Positions 24,096 through 31,554 of a stretch of 41,627 nucleotides of DNA are shown here, piece by piece. The stretch spans positions 1 through 41,627 of the forward strand of contig CAJUQZ010000007.1 in assembly GCA_910588755.1 (NCBI GenBank), written 5' to 3'. The notes below the pieces were generated by a model. It was not told where the DNA came from. It worked only from the letters and a program-made list of their open reading frames with translations, and did not search any database. Position 1 is the first letter of the stretch, and the number at the start of each line of letters is the position of its first letter. The translations under genes and the position numbers were made by a program. This DNA comes from an uncultured Lachnospiraceae bacterium. GTDB lineage: Bacteria; Bacillota; Clostridia; Lachnospirales; Lachnospiraceae.

Positions 24096-24539
24096 CTATA
24101 AGCCCTCCTCATACTTTTCGACAATCAGCCGTACACCTTTTATATCCACGACCTTCGCCAGACTCCCGGCCGTGATTTTGTTCCTGTCATCGACAGCCCG
24201 CACGGTCCATTCTTGGCCATTCACCACAGCACAGCCTCTCCCGGCAATATTGTCAACGTCCTGTGTAATTCTTACAACCTTACCGATGATACCCTCATAA
24301 TTCGTCCTTGTGCGCGTATTATTTATGTATCTTATCGCTAAAGGTCTTGTGAAGATCAGCATGCCTAGTGATACCAGCAGAAACACTGTCAACTGCAGGA
24401 TCATGCCCCCGCCCAGCATTGAGACAATGATTGCCACCAGAGCGCCGATTGCAAACCAGATGGTGGTCAGTCCCACTGTCACAATCTCAATGATGATGAG
24501 TATAATCATCGCCGCCAGCCATACCATTGTATTTGTCAT
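24096..24539 (-). CDS. NfeD-like membrane protein
   Basis: A 147-residue protein of the short NfeD class (without the ClpP-like protease domain). It has two to three membrane segments (about 5-22, 24-42 and 48-64), then a cytoplasmic OB-fold domain (about 75-145) with GIIGKVVRITQDVDN, VNGQEWTVRAVDD and GSLAKVVDIKGVRLIVEK. Short NfeD proteins partner with SPFH/stomatin proteins and are thought to help their assembly or link them to other proteins. GGAAAGGAGGAG stands before the ATG at 24539. It is the first gene of the NfeD-NfeD-stomatin unit. No strong promoter is visible in the 160 bp upstream, only a weak TTCACG-17-TATGAA candidate. Confidence 0.92.
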   Translation of the reverse strand: MTNTMVWLAAMIILIIIEIVTVGLTTIWFAIGALVAIIVSMLGGGMILQLTVFLLVSLGMLIFTRPLAIRYINNTRTRTNYEGIIGKVVRITQDVDNIAGRGCAVVNGQEWTVRAVDDRNKITAGSLAKVVDIKGVRLIVEKYEEGL

Positions 24540-24702
24540 GATATCTCCTCCTTTCCCTATCAGAAACCTGTAAAATTTCAGTATTCGGTGTGAATACCTT
24601 GTGTGTTCCTGATAAGTACACTTTACCGCATTATTTCATACCAGACAATAGGTTTTGCGTGAATGCAGTGATTTCTGTATTTAATATTATATTCTGCAAA
24701 AG

Positions 24703-25260
24703 CTATTCGTTGATTCCCCTCCTGTAGTCGGCAAGCTCCTTCTCAAACGCCTCTGTCTTGTGATATCCGCAGGAGAACATTTCAGGACAGAAGCCCCTGT
24801 AGATGCATTCTCTTACCATACATCTTGCAAGCTCCGGCTCTGTTTTTGCGATCTCCTCCTTTACAAGCTGCCACGCCTGTGTTGTCTCCGGGCTTGCACA
24901 GTTGCACAAACGCTTGCGGCTAATATTAATCAGTGCCTGTGCATCCGCCTCACACGCATGGTTGACCAGCGATCCCTGAGGAAGCTCGTCCCGGTTGACT
25001 CCGGTCCTGTCGCTGCGCTGTGTCGATACCCAGTGCTCTATTCCAATCTTGTGTCGCACCATGTGGACACTCACCCAGGATTTGAGATCCTTCCACCGCC
25101 AGTAGAACCGCATGCGCCTGATCGGAGAGTGCTCTGACAGGATCAGCCGTCTCTTCCACTCGGAATCGGGATACTTTCCAGTCGTCTTATTGATCGTGTT
25201 CATGGCAGAATCTTTAATGTCCTGCCAGTTATCCTCATGTTTAAATATATCAATCTCCAT
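24703..25260 (-). CDS. Divergent ThyX-like (flavin-dependent thymidylate synthase family) protein
   Basis: A 185-residue protein that follows the ThyX layout: ILSEHSPIRRMRFYWRW resembles the early H-x-x-x-x-H/F-x-F segment, SVHMVRHKIGIEHWVSTQRS occupies the place of the ThyX motif, and residues 105-165 have the helical RKRLCNCASPETTQAW segment. The true ThyX motif is RHR-x7-S-x-R; here it reads RHK-x9-TQRSDR, so key residues that bind dUMP and flavin are changed. It ends with cysteines in YRGFCPEMFSCGYHK. I infer a family member that may or may not make dTMP; the usual label of FAD-dependent thymidylate synthase should be taken with care. Its ATG lies inside the 3' end of the DUF3783 gene (11-bp overlap), so the two are translationally coupled. 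Confidence 0.7.
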   Translation of the reverse strand: MEIDIFKHEDNWQDIKDSAMNTINKTTGKYPDSEWKRRLILSEHSPIRRMRFYWRWKDLKSWVSVHMVRHKIGIEHWVSTQRSDRTGVNRDELPQGSLVNHACEADAQALINISRKRLCNCASPETTQAWQLVKEEIAKTEPELARCMVRECIYRGFCPEMFSCGYHKTEAFEKELADYRRGINE

Positions 25261-25675
25261 AATTAGTGCTCCTATTCCTGTTTCCTTCTATCTGTGCCCT
25301 CTCGGCGGACAATTCCCTGATCAGATGATACAATGTCCAGCTGATATTAGCTGGCGTTAATACAGCCTTTAGATTTGTCGGCGAAAGTTCTGCCTTCTTA
25401 TATGAGAGCAGAAATTCATCCAGCCGCCTGCCCGTTATTCCTGAGAAAATGATGATCTCCGGCATACAGAATATTGCCGGTGCCCGCTCCTCCTGTGCCC
25501 AGTCAGACGGCGCCAGGTTTTTCATCCCGGCCAGAATGCCGACCTGTGTATTGAGATCAGACGGCTTCAGCTGTTTTGTCGTGATGGCCATACTCATGCC
25601 AAGCACCTCGAGCTGAATCTTTTTTCTGTCCTCCTGCATATAGTACAAAATCATACCCTTTTGCATATCACTCAT
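25250..25675 (-). CDS. DUF3783-type protein
   Basis: A 141-residue soluble protein. The C-terminal half, with PEIIIFSGITGRRLDEFLLS, then LKAVLTPANISWTLYHLI, fits the DUF3783 pattern (PEMLVFSG...LD..L..., then LKAVLTP.N..W.....L). Function is unknown. The first half carries no motif I know; an earlier part (QLEVLGMSMAITTKQLKPSD) may form a separate small alpha/beta unit. AAAGGCGGGG is located upstream of the ATG at 25675. It begins 20 bp after the CsoR gene and overlaps the ThyX-like gene by 11 bp, so the three are surely one transcript and may be under CsoR control. Confidence 0.8.
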   Translation of the reverse strand: MSDMQKGMILYYMQEDRKKIQLEVLGMSMAITTKQLKPSDLNTQVGILAGMKNLAPSDWAQEERAPAIFCMPEIIIFSGITGRRLDEFLLSYKKAELSPTNLKAVLTPANISWTLYHLIRELSAERAQIEGNRNRSTNYGD

Positions 25676-25694
25676 ATAGTATACCCCGCCTTTC

Positions 25695-26033
25695 CTACAA
25701 AAACTTATCTATCGCCTTTTTCAGCTCCTCGATCGACACTGTGTCATTCTCCCTCACCGCATCGACAATACAGTGATCAATATGGTCCTTTAATATCACA
25801 CGGCTCACGCTGCTGATTGCCGACTTTACCGCGGCAAGCTGTATCAGCACCTCGCTGCAGTCCCTGCCGTTCTCCACCATCGTCTTTACCGCTTCCATAT
25901 GGCCTATGATCTTGGACATTCTGTTTAAGACCGCCTTCGTCTCCTTGTGCGTATACGAATGACTGTGTTCCTGCGTATGATCATGCGACGCTCCCTGATC
26001 CTGCAGCCTGCTGTGCGTCAATTCCTTTTCCAT
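25695..26033 (-). CDS. CsoR/FrmR-family metal-sensing repressor
   Basis: A 112-residue four-helix-bundle repressor. The Cu(I)-type ligand set is present with exact CsoR spacing: C59, H84 and C88 (distances 25 and 4), with H87 next to them. Such proteins leave DNA on binding copper or related thiophilic metals. The first 30 residues form an added tail with six or seven histidines (SHDHTQEHSHSYTHK), which could bind further metal. GGGAGG lies before the ATG at 26033. No copper ATPase or chaperone gene is adjacent; the next genes are DUF3783 and ThyX-like. I see no G-tract operator in the 50-bp gap upstream. Annotated members without a transporter are known and may respond to other effectors such as sulfide species. 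Confidence 0.9.
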   Translation of the reverse strand: MEKELTHSRLQDQGASHDHTQEHSHSYTHKETKAVLNRMSKIIGHMEAVKTMVENGRDCSEVLIQLAAVKSAISSVSRVILKDHIDHCIVDAVRENDTVSIEELKKAIDKFL

Positions 26034-26085
26034 ATGTGTCCTCCCATCATCCTATCCCAATCAGAAAGGGAAATGAAATATTTTT

Positions 26086-27252
26086 TCAGAGCAGGAAATC
26101 CGCCAACACCACATTGCTGACATCAATTCCGGCATCTGTCAGCCTGACAGCATCACCCTGCTGTACTAGCATTCCCTGCCTTTCCCACCTGTGCAAGGCT
26201 TCGCCGTAAATATCGTTCATTTCCACCCCAAAGCTGTCGGCAAACTCCTGCCTGGACACACCATCTGTCATGCGCAGACCCAGGAACATATATTCCTCCA
26301 TACATTCCGCTTTTGACAGTTCATGGACATCTGTTTTCTCCCCATGATATTCGTGGTCTGAGTTTTCTGCAAAAAAACCAAGATACCGCTCCATATCTTC
26401 GGTATTTCTCCACCGCACATCCTTCACCGTGGAGGACGCTCCCAGGCCAAAGCCTGCATAATTGGCAGTATGGCCACCCCCGCGCTGCCAGTAGATACAG
26501 TTATGTCTGCACGCATAACCTGCTTTCGCATAGTTTGATATCTCATAGCGCTGATATCCTTTTTCTGCGAGAATCCGCTTCGTCTCCTGATACATTTCCC
26601 GGTCCTCGTCCTCATCCGGCACAGGCGGATATTCGTTCAGCCTGTCATACAGCCGTGTTCCCTCCTCAAGAATCAGGCTATAGGCCGATATATGCTCCGG
26701 TTGCAGCGCAGTTACTGTTTCAAGCGTCTGCACCCAGTCTTCTATCCTTTGCCCCGGCAGCGCGGACATCAAGTCAATGTTGATATTGGTATAACCTGCT
26801 TTCCGCGCCAGCTGGTAAGTCTGCAAAAAATCCTCATACGTATGAATGCGCCCCAGCAGCCGCAATGCTGCATTGTCTGCGGACTGCAACCCGATGCTTA
26901 ATCTATTCACACCAGCGTTTTTGAAATCCATGAGCTTGTTGTAGTCCACTGTACCAGGATTCATCTCCACTGTTATCTCGGCATCATAATTGATATGATA
27001 ATGTGCTCTGCAACACTCCAAGAGCCTCGCAAGCGCTCCCTCCTCCAATATGGACGGTGTACCACCCCCGAAAAAAACGGTCTGCACCTCATATCCTGCA
27101 TACTGTGCGGCCTCCCGCGCAATCTCCCTTCGCAGCGCTGCCACATATGCCTGCTGCCGCTCCCTGGTTGCTGGTCCAGACAGAAAATCGCAGTAAGCGC
27201 ATTTTTGGACACAAAAAGGAATGTGAATGTACATACCAATTGAAAGCGCCAC
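26086..27252 (-). CDS. hemW: HemW-type radical SAM heme chaperone
   Basis: A 388-residue radical SAM protein of the HemN family. The 4Fe-4S/SAM motif is C14-x3-C18-x2-C21 (FCVQKCAYCDF), followed by GGGTPS near 62-67. HemW-specific features are the RHNCIYWQ segment (HNxxYW) and the lack of the N-terminal extension and extra cysteine of true coproporphyrinogen dehydrogenase HemN. HemW binds heme and delivers it to respiratory proteins, so the common name of oxygen-independent coproporphyrinogen oxidase is probably wrong for it. The start is the GTG at 27252, since the protein then opens in the usual way and AGAGGGG sits eight bases before it. It is 78 bp after the NSS transporter gene and 52 bp before CsoR. 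Confidence 0.94.
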   Translation of the reverse strand: MALSIGMYIHIPFCVQKCAYCDFLSGPATRERQQAYVAALRREIAREAAQYAGYEVQTVFFGGGTPSILEEGALARLLECCRAHYHINYDAEITVEMNPGTVDYNKLMDFKNAGVNRLSIGLQSADNAALRLLGRIHTYEDFLQTYQLARKAGYTNINIDLMSALPGQRIEDWVQTLETVTALQPEHISAYSLILEEGTRLYDRLNEYPPVPDEDEDREMYQETKRILAEKGYQRYEISNYAKAGYACRHNCIYWQRGGGHTANYAGFGLGASSTVKDVRWRNTEDMERYLGFFAENSDHEYHGEKTDVHELSKAECMEEYMFLGLRMTDGVSRQEFADSFGVEMNDIYGEALHRWERQGMLVQQGDAVRLTDAGIDVSNVVLADFLL

Positions 27253-27330
27253 ACCTCACACCCCTCTCTACAATAGCAGAATCCCGCCTCTTACAGGCCG
27301 CAATCCGTCAAAATCAGCAGCCTTCACAGG

Positions 27331-28737
27331 CTATATCACTGTCAGTATTCCCAATGATTTTAACAGCAAAATAACCAGAAGCACCGGCGCGATATACCGG
27401 ATCATCGCGATGTACAGATACTTTCTGCCAAACTTACTGCCGGACTTCTCCACTTCCTCTATGACAGCCCTGGGTTTTAGCACCCAGCCAATAAGAACAC
27501 ACGTTCCTATTGCCACTAGCGGCATCAGCAAATTGTTGCTGATGTAATCCATAATATCGAGAATCTGCGCAACCGCCCCGTTTGGCAACTTCACCTCAAA
27601 ATACAGCTTATTGTAGCCAAGACACACAATCACACCGCCCACTAGTGCTATACCAGTCTCCACAGCAGCCGCCTTCGTCCGCGTCATATGAAATTTATCC
27701 ATAAAACTCGACACCACTGCCTCCATGACAGACACAGCACTCGTCAGCGCGGCAAAGAGTACCATTGCAAAAAACAAGCAGCCCACCAGGTTTCCGATTT
27801 TTCCCATCGACGCAAACACTTTTGGCAGGGATACAAACATCAGACTTGGCCCTGACGCCGCCATTCCCTCCCGACCCATAAAGGTATATACAGCCGGAAT
27901 AATCATGACACCGGCCAGAAACGCAACAGCTGTGTCGAACAATTCAATCTGGTTGATTGACTTGACCAGATTGGCGTCATCCTTGACATAAGAGCCGTAT
28001 GCCACCATAATTCCCATCGCGACGCTGAGACTGAAAAACAACTGCCCCATCGCATCCAACAGCACTGTGAAAAATCCCTTCACTGTCATTCCGTCGAGAT
28101 TGGGAATCACATAGATCCCAAATCCCTCCATGCCCGTCCTTGTCACACCGGACGCATCCTCATGCTTTATTGTCAGGGAAAAGACAGCGATACCCACCAC
28201 CAGCACCAGTAACAGCGGCATTAAAATCTTAGAGGACGACTCAATCCCTTTATTGATTCCCCGAAAAACGATAAATGCCACCATCAGCAGGAAGACCACC
28301 AGCAGTACAACTGGCTGCCACGAACCTGTTATAAATCCAGTAAAATACCCATCCTCCGCCGCAGCACTGCCACTGCCCGTCAGGTATGCCAGAAAATATT
28401 TAACCACCCAACCGCCGATCACGCAGTAATACGGCAGGATGATAACTGGCACAAGACACGCAATCACACCGAGAAATCCCCATTTGGGCTGCAGCTTTGC
28501 ATACGCTGTCAATGGGCTCTGCTTCGTCTTTCTCCCGATAGCGATTTCTGTCGTAAGCAGCGTAAAACCAAATGTGAGCGCCAATACCAGATAGATTACC
28601 AGAAAAAGCCCTCCGCCGTCCTTTGCCGCAAGGTACGGAAAACGCCATATATTTTCCAGACCGACAGCGCTTCCTGCCGCTGTCAGCACAAAACCAATAG
28701 AGCCTGAAAATGAATTTCTGTTTTTTTCTTTTTTCAT
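27331..28737 (-). CDS. Sodium-dependent transporter of the NSS (SNF) family
   Basis: A 468-residue membrane protein with about 11 transmembrane segments, in the LeuT-fold neurotransmitter:sodium symporter family, importing an amino acid or related amine with sodium. The first segment has SIGFVLTAAGSAVGLENIWR then FPYLAAKDGGG, and the segment after it has TEIAIGRKTKQSPL, both standard. The usual glycine of GLGNIWRF is Glu here (E28), close to the unwound part that binds sodium and substrate; this could change specificity or be a sequencing error. The start ATG overlaps the stop codon of the gene upstream (ATGA), which implies coupled translation. The substrate is not predictable from sequence alone. 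Confidence 0.94.
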   Translation of the reverse strand: MKKEKNRNSFSGSIGFVLTAAGSAVGLENIWRFPYLAAKDGGGLFLVIYLVLALTFGFTLLTTEIAIGRKTKQSPLTAYAKLQPKWGFLGVIACLVPVIILPYYCVIGGWVVKYFLAYLTGSGSAAAEDGYFTGFITGSWQPVVLLVVFLLMVAFIVFRGINKGIESSSKILMPLLLVLVVGIAVFSLTIKHEDASGVTRTGMEGFGIYVIPNLDGMTVKGFFTVLLDAMGQLFFSLSVAMGIMVAYGSYVKDDANLVKSINQIELFDTAVAFLAGVMIIPAVYTFMGREGMAASGPSLMFVSLPKVFASMGKIGNLVGCLFFAMVLFAALTSAVSVMEAVVSSFMDKFHMTRTKAAAVETGIALVGGVIVCLGYNKLYFEVKLPNGAVAQILDIMDYISNNLLMPLVAIGTCVLIGWVLKPRAVIEEVEKSGSKFGRKYLYIAMIRYIAPVLLVILLLKSLGILTVI

Positions 28738-29339
28738 AAGATTATTTCCCCATTATCTGGCCACGGATATCCTAGCCTGCCCATAAAGTCAGTTATCTGC
28801 CAGTCGTCCCCATAGCCGTACTCATCCTCCTCATATGCTTTTTGATGCCTTAGCTCGCCTGTCCACCGCACAAGATACCGCTCGATTGCAGCCTTCTCCA
28901 CATGAAAATATTTTGCAATAATGTCCGCATCGCCCATAGACTCCCGGATTGTTTCTTCGGACGGCTCCTCAAAGTAATCCGGCATCGGCATAAACTGATC
29001 CTTATACTCTCCGTTATCATATAACCAGTATCCCCAATAATCCCCATCATATATGTAAAGCAGCAGACATGCTTTCCCGGATTCTTTGGATATCGCTTTT
29101 GCCAGGGAATCATAGCCGATGCATCCATCATTTAAGAAAATGCCCACACCATTTTCATTCTCCATATACTGGCATTCTTCTGGAACCAGCTCCGAAATAA
29201 TCATATCCTCATCTATACAGTCACCCTTCTCGAGCGCATCAAATGTACAAGAATACTTTTCTGCAACCGCTTCCACCGCGGCCTTTGCATCTGCTTTTTT
29301 GCCGCCCGGCATGATCGCCACCTGTAAAAATAATCCCAT
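28734..29339 (-). CDS. Hypothetical acidic protein translated with the NSS transporter
   Basis: A 201-residue soluble, very acidic protein that I do not recognise. No signal peptide or membrane segment. It begins with MGLFLQVAIMPGGKKADAKA, which resembles a small beta-alpha unit, and is rich in aromatic residues in the middle (YIYDGDYWGYWLYDNGEYKD), then a helical part and a Tyr/Asp/Gly-rich end. Comparable proteins in gut Clostridia are often placed near immunity or antirestriction-like clusters, but nothing here supports that. GGAGGAG precedes the ATG at 29339. The stop TGA overlaps the start of the transporter gene by 4 bp. The gene has its own promoter at 29433-29461. Confidence 0.8.
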   Translation of the reverse strand: MGLFLQVAIMPGGKKADAKAAVEAVAEKYSCTFDALEKGDCIDEDMIISELVPEECQYMENENGVGIFLNDGCIGYDSLAKAISKESGKACLLLYIYDGDYWGYWLYDNGEYKDQFMPMPDYFEEPSEETIRESMGDADIIAKYFHVEKAAIERYLVRWTGELRHQKAYEEDEYGYGDDWQITDFMGRLGYPWPDNGEIIL

Positions 29340-29432
29340 CTTCTCTCCTCCATTTCGTGTTTTTGCGCATTTTCATACGCATCCCCTGTACCTGCCCGCT
29401 TTGTATGTTCATCTGACAGCACAGATATTATA

Positions 29433-29461
29433 AGTATACTATCTGACACGCCATCTGTAAA
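29433..29461 (-). promoter_or_regulatory. Promoter of the acidic-protein/NSS transporter operon
   Basis: On the minus strand: TTTACA (-35), 17 bp, TATACT (-10). Around the -10 box there is a repeat set: CAGATA...TATCTG with a 12-bp gap and a direct repeat of TGTCAGAT on each side (29411-29447), a possible operator. Confidence 0.6.
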
Positions 29462-29605
29462 TCTCTTTTTCTAATAGCACTTCAAATAGCACTACAAAGG
29501 AACACTGGATTCGTTATAATTCACTCCGTTCTAGTAACGGGTAAAAATCCATGCAAAAATTGTAATACGCGCTTCGTTCGCAGCGCAATTCTGTGAAAAA
29601 TCTAT

Positions 29606-29634
29606 TTGTCACCCGGCACTTTTGGGGATATAAT
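29606..29634 (+). promoter_or_regulatory. Promoter of the glycerol-1-phosphate dehydrogenase-like gene
   Basis: TTGTCA (-35), 17 bp, TATAAT (-10). The leader to the start codon is about 35 nt and includes the AGAAAGG ribosome binding site. Confidence 0.65.
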
Positions 29635-29675
29635 AGGATCATCAACTCAATTTAACAAAAGAAAGGTAAGATATC

Positions 29676-30743
29676 ATGAACAAATTTAGCGCAAACCATA
29701 TCGCAATCCCCACAATACTGAAAGTAGAACCCCACGCACTAGATAACATCGGCGTCTATTTAAGGGATTGTGATTTCAAAAAAGTAGTCATATACTTCGG
29801 AAACGGCCTGATCGACATGTTTGGGTACAAGGTTCTAGATGCCCTGCGGGAAGCCGGCATCGAGGTGCTCACGTACTGCGAGCTAGATACCGTCAATATT
29901 GACGATATCATTGACCTGGCATTTGGACTGCCAAGCTCCACGCAGGCCGTGATCGGGCTTGGCGGCGGCAAAGTCATCGATGCGGCAAAATATATCGGTT
30001 TCCTGCGCAAATTGCCCTTTATCAGCGTCCCGACCTCCTCCTCGAGTGACGGGTTCTCCAGCGCCAGCGCATCGCTCATCGTAAACGGCCGCAGAAATTC
30101 CGTTCCAGCGCGCCTTGCGTACGGCATTATCGCAGATACCTCCGTCATCAAGAGCGCACCGGAAAAATTTATCTACTCCGGAATCGGGGACATGGTGTCC
30201 AAGATCACCGCACTCTATGACTGGAAGTTCGAGGAGGCACACGGCGCCGCACAGGTCAATGACTTTGCCCTCATGATTGCCAAGAAGGCGGTGAACAGCT
30301 TTGTGCGGACACCCTTCCAGAGCATTCACGATGACCTGTTTCTAAAGGAATTGCTTGACTCCCTTGCCATGAGCGGCATCGCAAATGAAATCGCAGGAAA
30401 CAGCGCGCCCACAAGCGGCAGTGAACATTTGATTTCCCATGCTTTAGATAAACTGCAAAAAACGCCGCAGCTTCACGGAATCCAAGTCGGCGTCGCAACT
30501 TATCTGATGAGCCTTGTCCAGAGCCACCGCTACCAGCGTGTGAATACAGTTTTTACCCAAACCGGGTTCTGGGATTACGCCGCCACCCTAGACCTCAATG
30601 TGGACGACTACTTAAAGGCTATCGATCTCTCCCCCTCCATCAAACCGTTCCGCCACACATATCTGCACGAGGAACAATACAGGACACTGGCAAAGAAAAT
30701 ACTCATGGAAGATGAGGCATTGAAAACAGTTTTCCATCTGTAA
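29676..30743 (+). CDS. Glycerol-1-phosphate dehydrogenase-like enzyme (AraM/EgsA type)
   Basis: A 355-residue NAD(P)-dependent dehydrogenase of the iron/zinc-containing alcohol-dehydrogenase fold. It has the dinucleotide-binding GLGGGKVIDAAKY (95-106), VPTSSSSDGFSSASAS (118-133), and metal-ligand candidates D172 (GIGDMVSK), H251 or H255 (SGSEHLISH) and H267 (LHGIQVG), as in glycerol-1-phosphate dehydrogenases. In archaea the enzyme makes the lipid backbone precursor sn-glycerol-1-phosphate; in Bacillus, AraM makes the same compound for heptaprenylglyceryl phosphate. The bacterial role here is unknown, and other polyol-phosphate substrates are possible. It is the only gene in its unit, with its own promoter; the unknown membrane-anchored gene converges on it. 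AAAGG lies before the ATG at 29676. Confidence 0.85.
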   Translation: MNKFSANHIAIPTILKVEPHALDNIGVYLRDCDFKKVVIYFGNGLIDMFGYKVLDALREAGIEVLTYCELDTVNIDDIIDLAFGLPSSTQAVIGLGGGKVIDAAKYIGFLRKLPFISVPTSSSSDGFSSASASLIVNGRRNSVPARLAYGIIADTSVIKSAPEKFIYSGIGDMVSKITALYDWKFEEAHGAAQVNDFALMIAKKAVNSFVRTPFQSIHDDLFLKELLDSLAMSGIANEIAGNSAPTSGSEHLISHALDKLQKTPQLHGIQVGVATYLMSLVQSHRYQRVNTVFTQTGFWDYAATLDLNVDDYLKAIDLSPSIKPFRHTYLHEEQYRTLAKKILMEDEALKTVFHL

Positions 30744-30746
30744 TTT

Positions 30747-30792
30747 CAAGGAGGCTTCCCGCTCTCACTGCGCATTGCTGGCAGCCTCCTTG
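30747..30792. terminator. Possible terminator stem between converging genes
   Basis: CAAGGAGGCT at 30747-30756 pairs perfectly with AGCCTCCTTG at 30783-30792 over a 26-nt loop. The second arm lies inside the 3' end of the converging gene. The tract after it (GCCTTTTGG) is weak, so terminator activity is uncertain. Confidence 0.4.
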
Positions 30793-31244
30793 GCCTTTTG
30801 GGCCTCCCATCTCGACACGATGTAATCCGGACGCTTTGTGTTTATACTATCCCTGACCCATGTACCATCCTGGTAACGATAGCAATAGATTCCCACATCG
30901 GCTGACTGGATCCAAATATTATAGCTATCATTCTCCCAACAGATTCCCCAGAAATCCCATGCCCGTTCCGTCCAGAAATCCCCTACAAGCTCACCGTTTT
31001 CTTTATCATACACATATACCCGTACATAGCGAATATCTCCCAGCTTCTCTACATTCTGTTTTGCGACAAGCTTACCGTCGAAACTCTCTACAGCATATGG
31101 CGAGAAAGAGCCATACTCCTGATCCTCTGTATAACCCCTCCCGCCCGCTGACAAAAATACTTCACGGTAAAAGATAGCGCCTATCACTAAGATCAAACCT
31201 GCCAGATAAATTCTTTTTATCCATTTTCTTTCTGTCTTATTCAT
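30765..31244 (-). CDS. Membrane-anchored hypothetical protein
   Basis: A 159-residue protein with a single N-terminal membrane segment (about 10-30, IYLAGLILVIGAIFYREVFL) after a positively charged start, so the rest should face outside. The outer domain is rich in Trp, Tyr and Phe (DFWTERAWDFWGICWENDSY, then GIYCYRYQDGTWVRDSI) and reads as a small beta-rich fold; I recognise no family. It ends with a charged helix (RWEAQKAKEAASNAQ). AGGAGGTAGG stands before the ATG at 31244. The start overlaps the stop of a 35-codon frame by 4 bp. Its 3' end converges with the dehydrogenase gene at only 22 bp. Confidence 0.75.
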   Translation of the reverse strand: MNKTERKWIKRIYLAGLILVIGAIFYREVFLSAGGRGYTEDQEYGSFSPYAVESFDGKLVAKQNVEKLGDIRYVRVYVYDKENGELVGDFWTERAWDFWGICWENDSYNIWIQSADVGIYCYRYQDGTWVRDSINTKRPDYIVSRWEAQKAKEAASNAQ

Positions 31245-31400
31245 ATCAACAACCTACCTCCTGCTGCACTAAAAAACACCTTATCCAGCCTTCCATAAGC
31301 GACGGCATTATTGATTCGCGCACAGCTCTGCCTCATCGAACTGCGCATACTCACCCCGCCAGTCTGCTCCAAAAGTGCCAGCCTGTATTTTTCATGCGCA
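31241..31400 (-). other. Chain of two short open frames before the membrane-anchored gene
   Basis: A 16-codon frame (31350-31400, after GGAGGG) is followed by a 35-codon frame (31241-31348, after GGGG), whose TGA overlaps the next gene's ATG. Neither peptide looks familiar. They may be leader peptides, or the two pieces of a decayed small gene; chance is also possible. Confidence 0.25.
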
Positions 31401-31554
31401 TCCCTCCATCAGTCTTCATAAACCGATCCTTAACAGCATATGACCCTATATCTTAGATCGCAAGTATAGATTATATGGCCAGAACACGAAAAGCGGTACA
31501 GCTCTTATAACGGAACTATACCGCTTTATTTTATTAGTTGCTTTATTTGTTGCT
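31245..31554. other. Intergenic region before the phenylacetate-CoA ligase gene end
   Basis: About 310 bp. Apart from the two short frames at 31241-31400 and the terminator at 31490-31527, I see nothing in it; no clear promoter for the membrane-anchored gene was found. Confidence 0.55.
31490..31527 (-). terminator. Intrinsic terminator of the phenylacetate-CoA ligase gene
   Basis: AAAGCGGTATAGTTC pairs with GAGCTGTACCGCTTT on the minus strand (15 bp with two G-U pairs, 8-nt loop). It lies 27 bp after the stop codon; the tail UCGUGUU is only moderately U-rich. Confidence 0.75.

Larger units (their letters stand above)
29340..29675. other. Divergent intergenic region with two promoters
   Basis: Holds a minus-strand promoter with a repeat cluster (29433-29461) and a plus-strand promoter (29606-29634). 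Between them lie a small CCGTT/AACGG inverted repeat near 29527-29541 and A/T-rich sequence. No gene seen. Confidence 0.65.
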
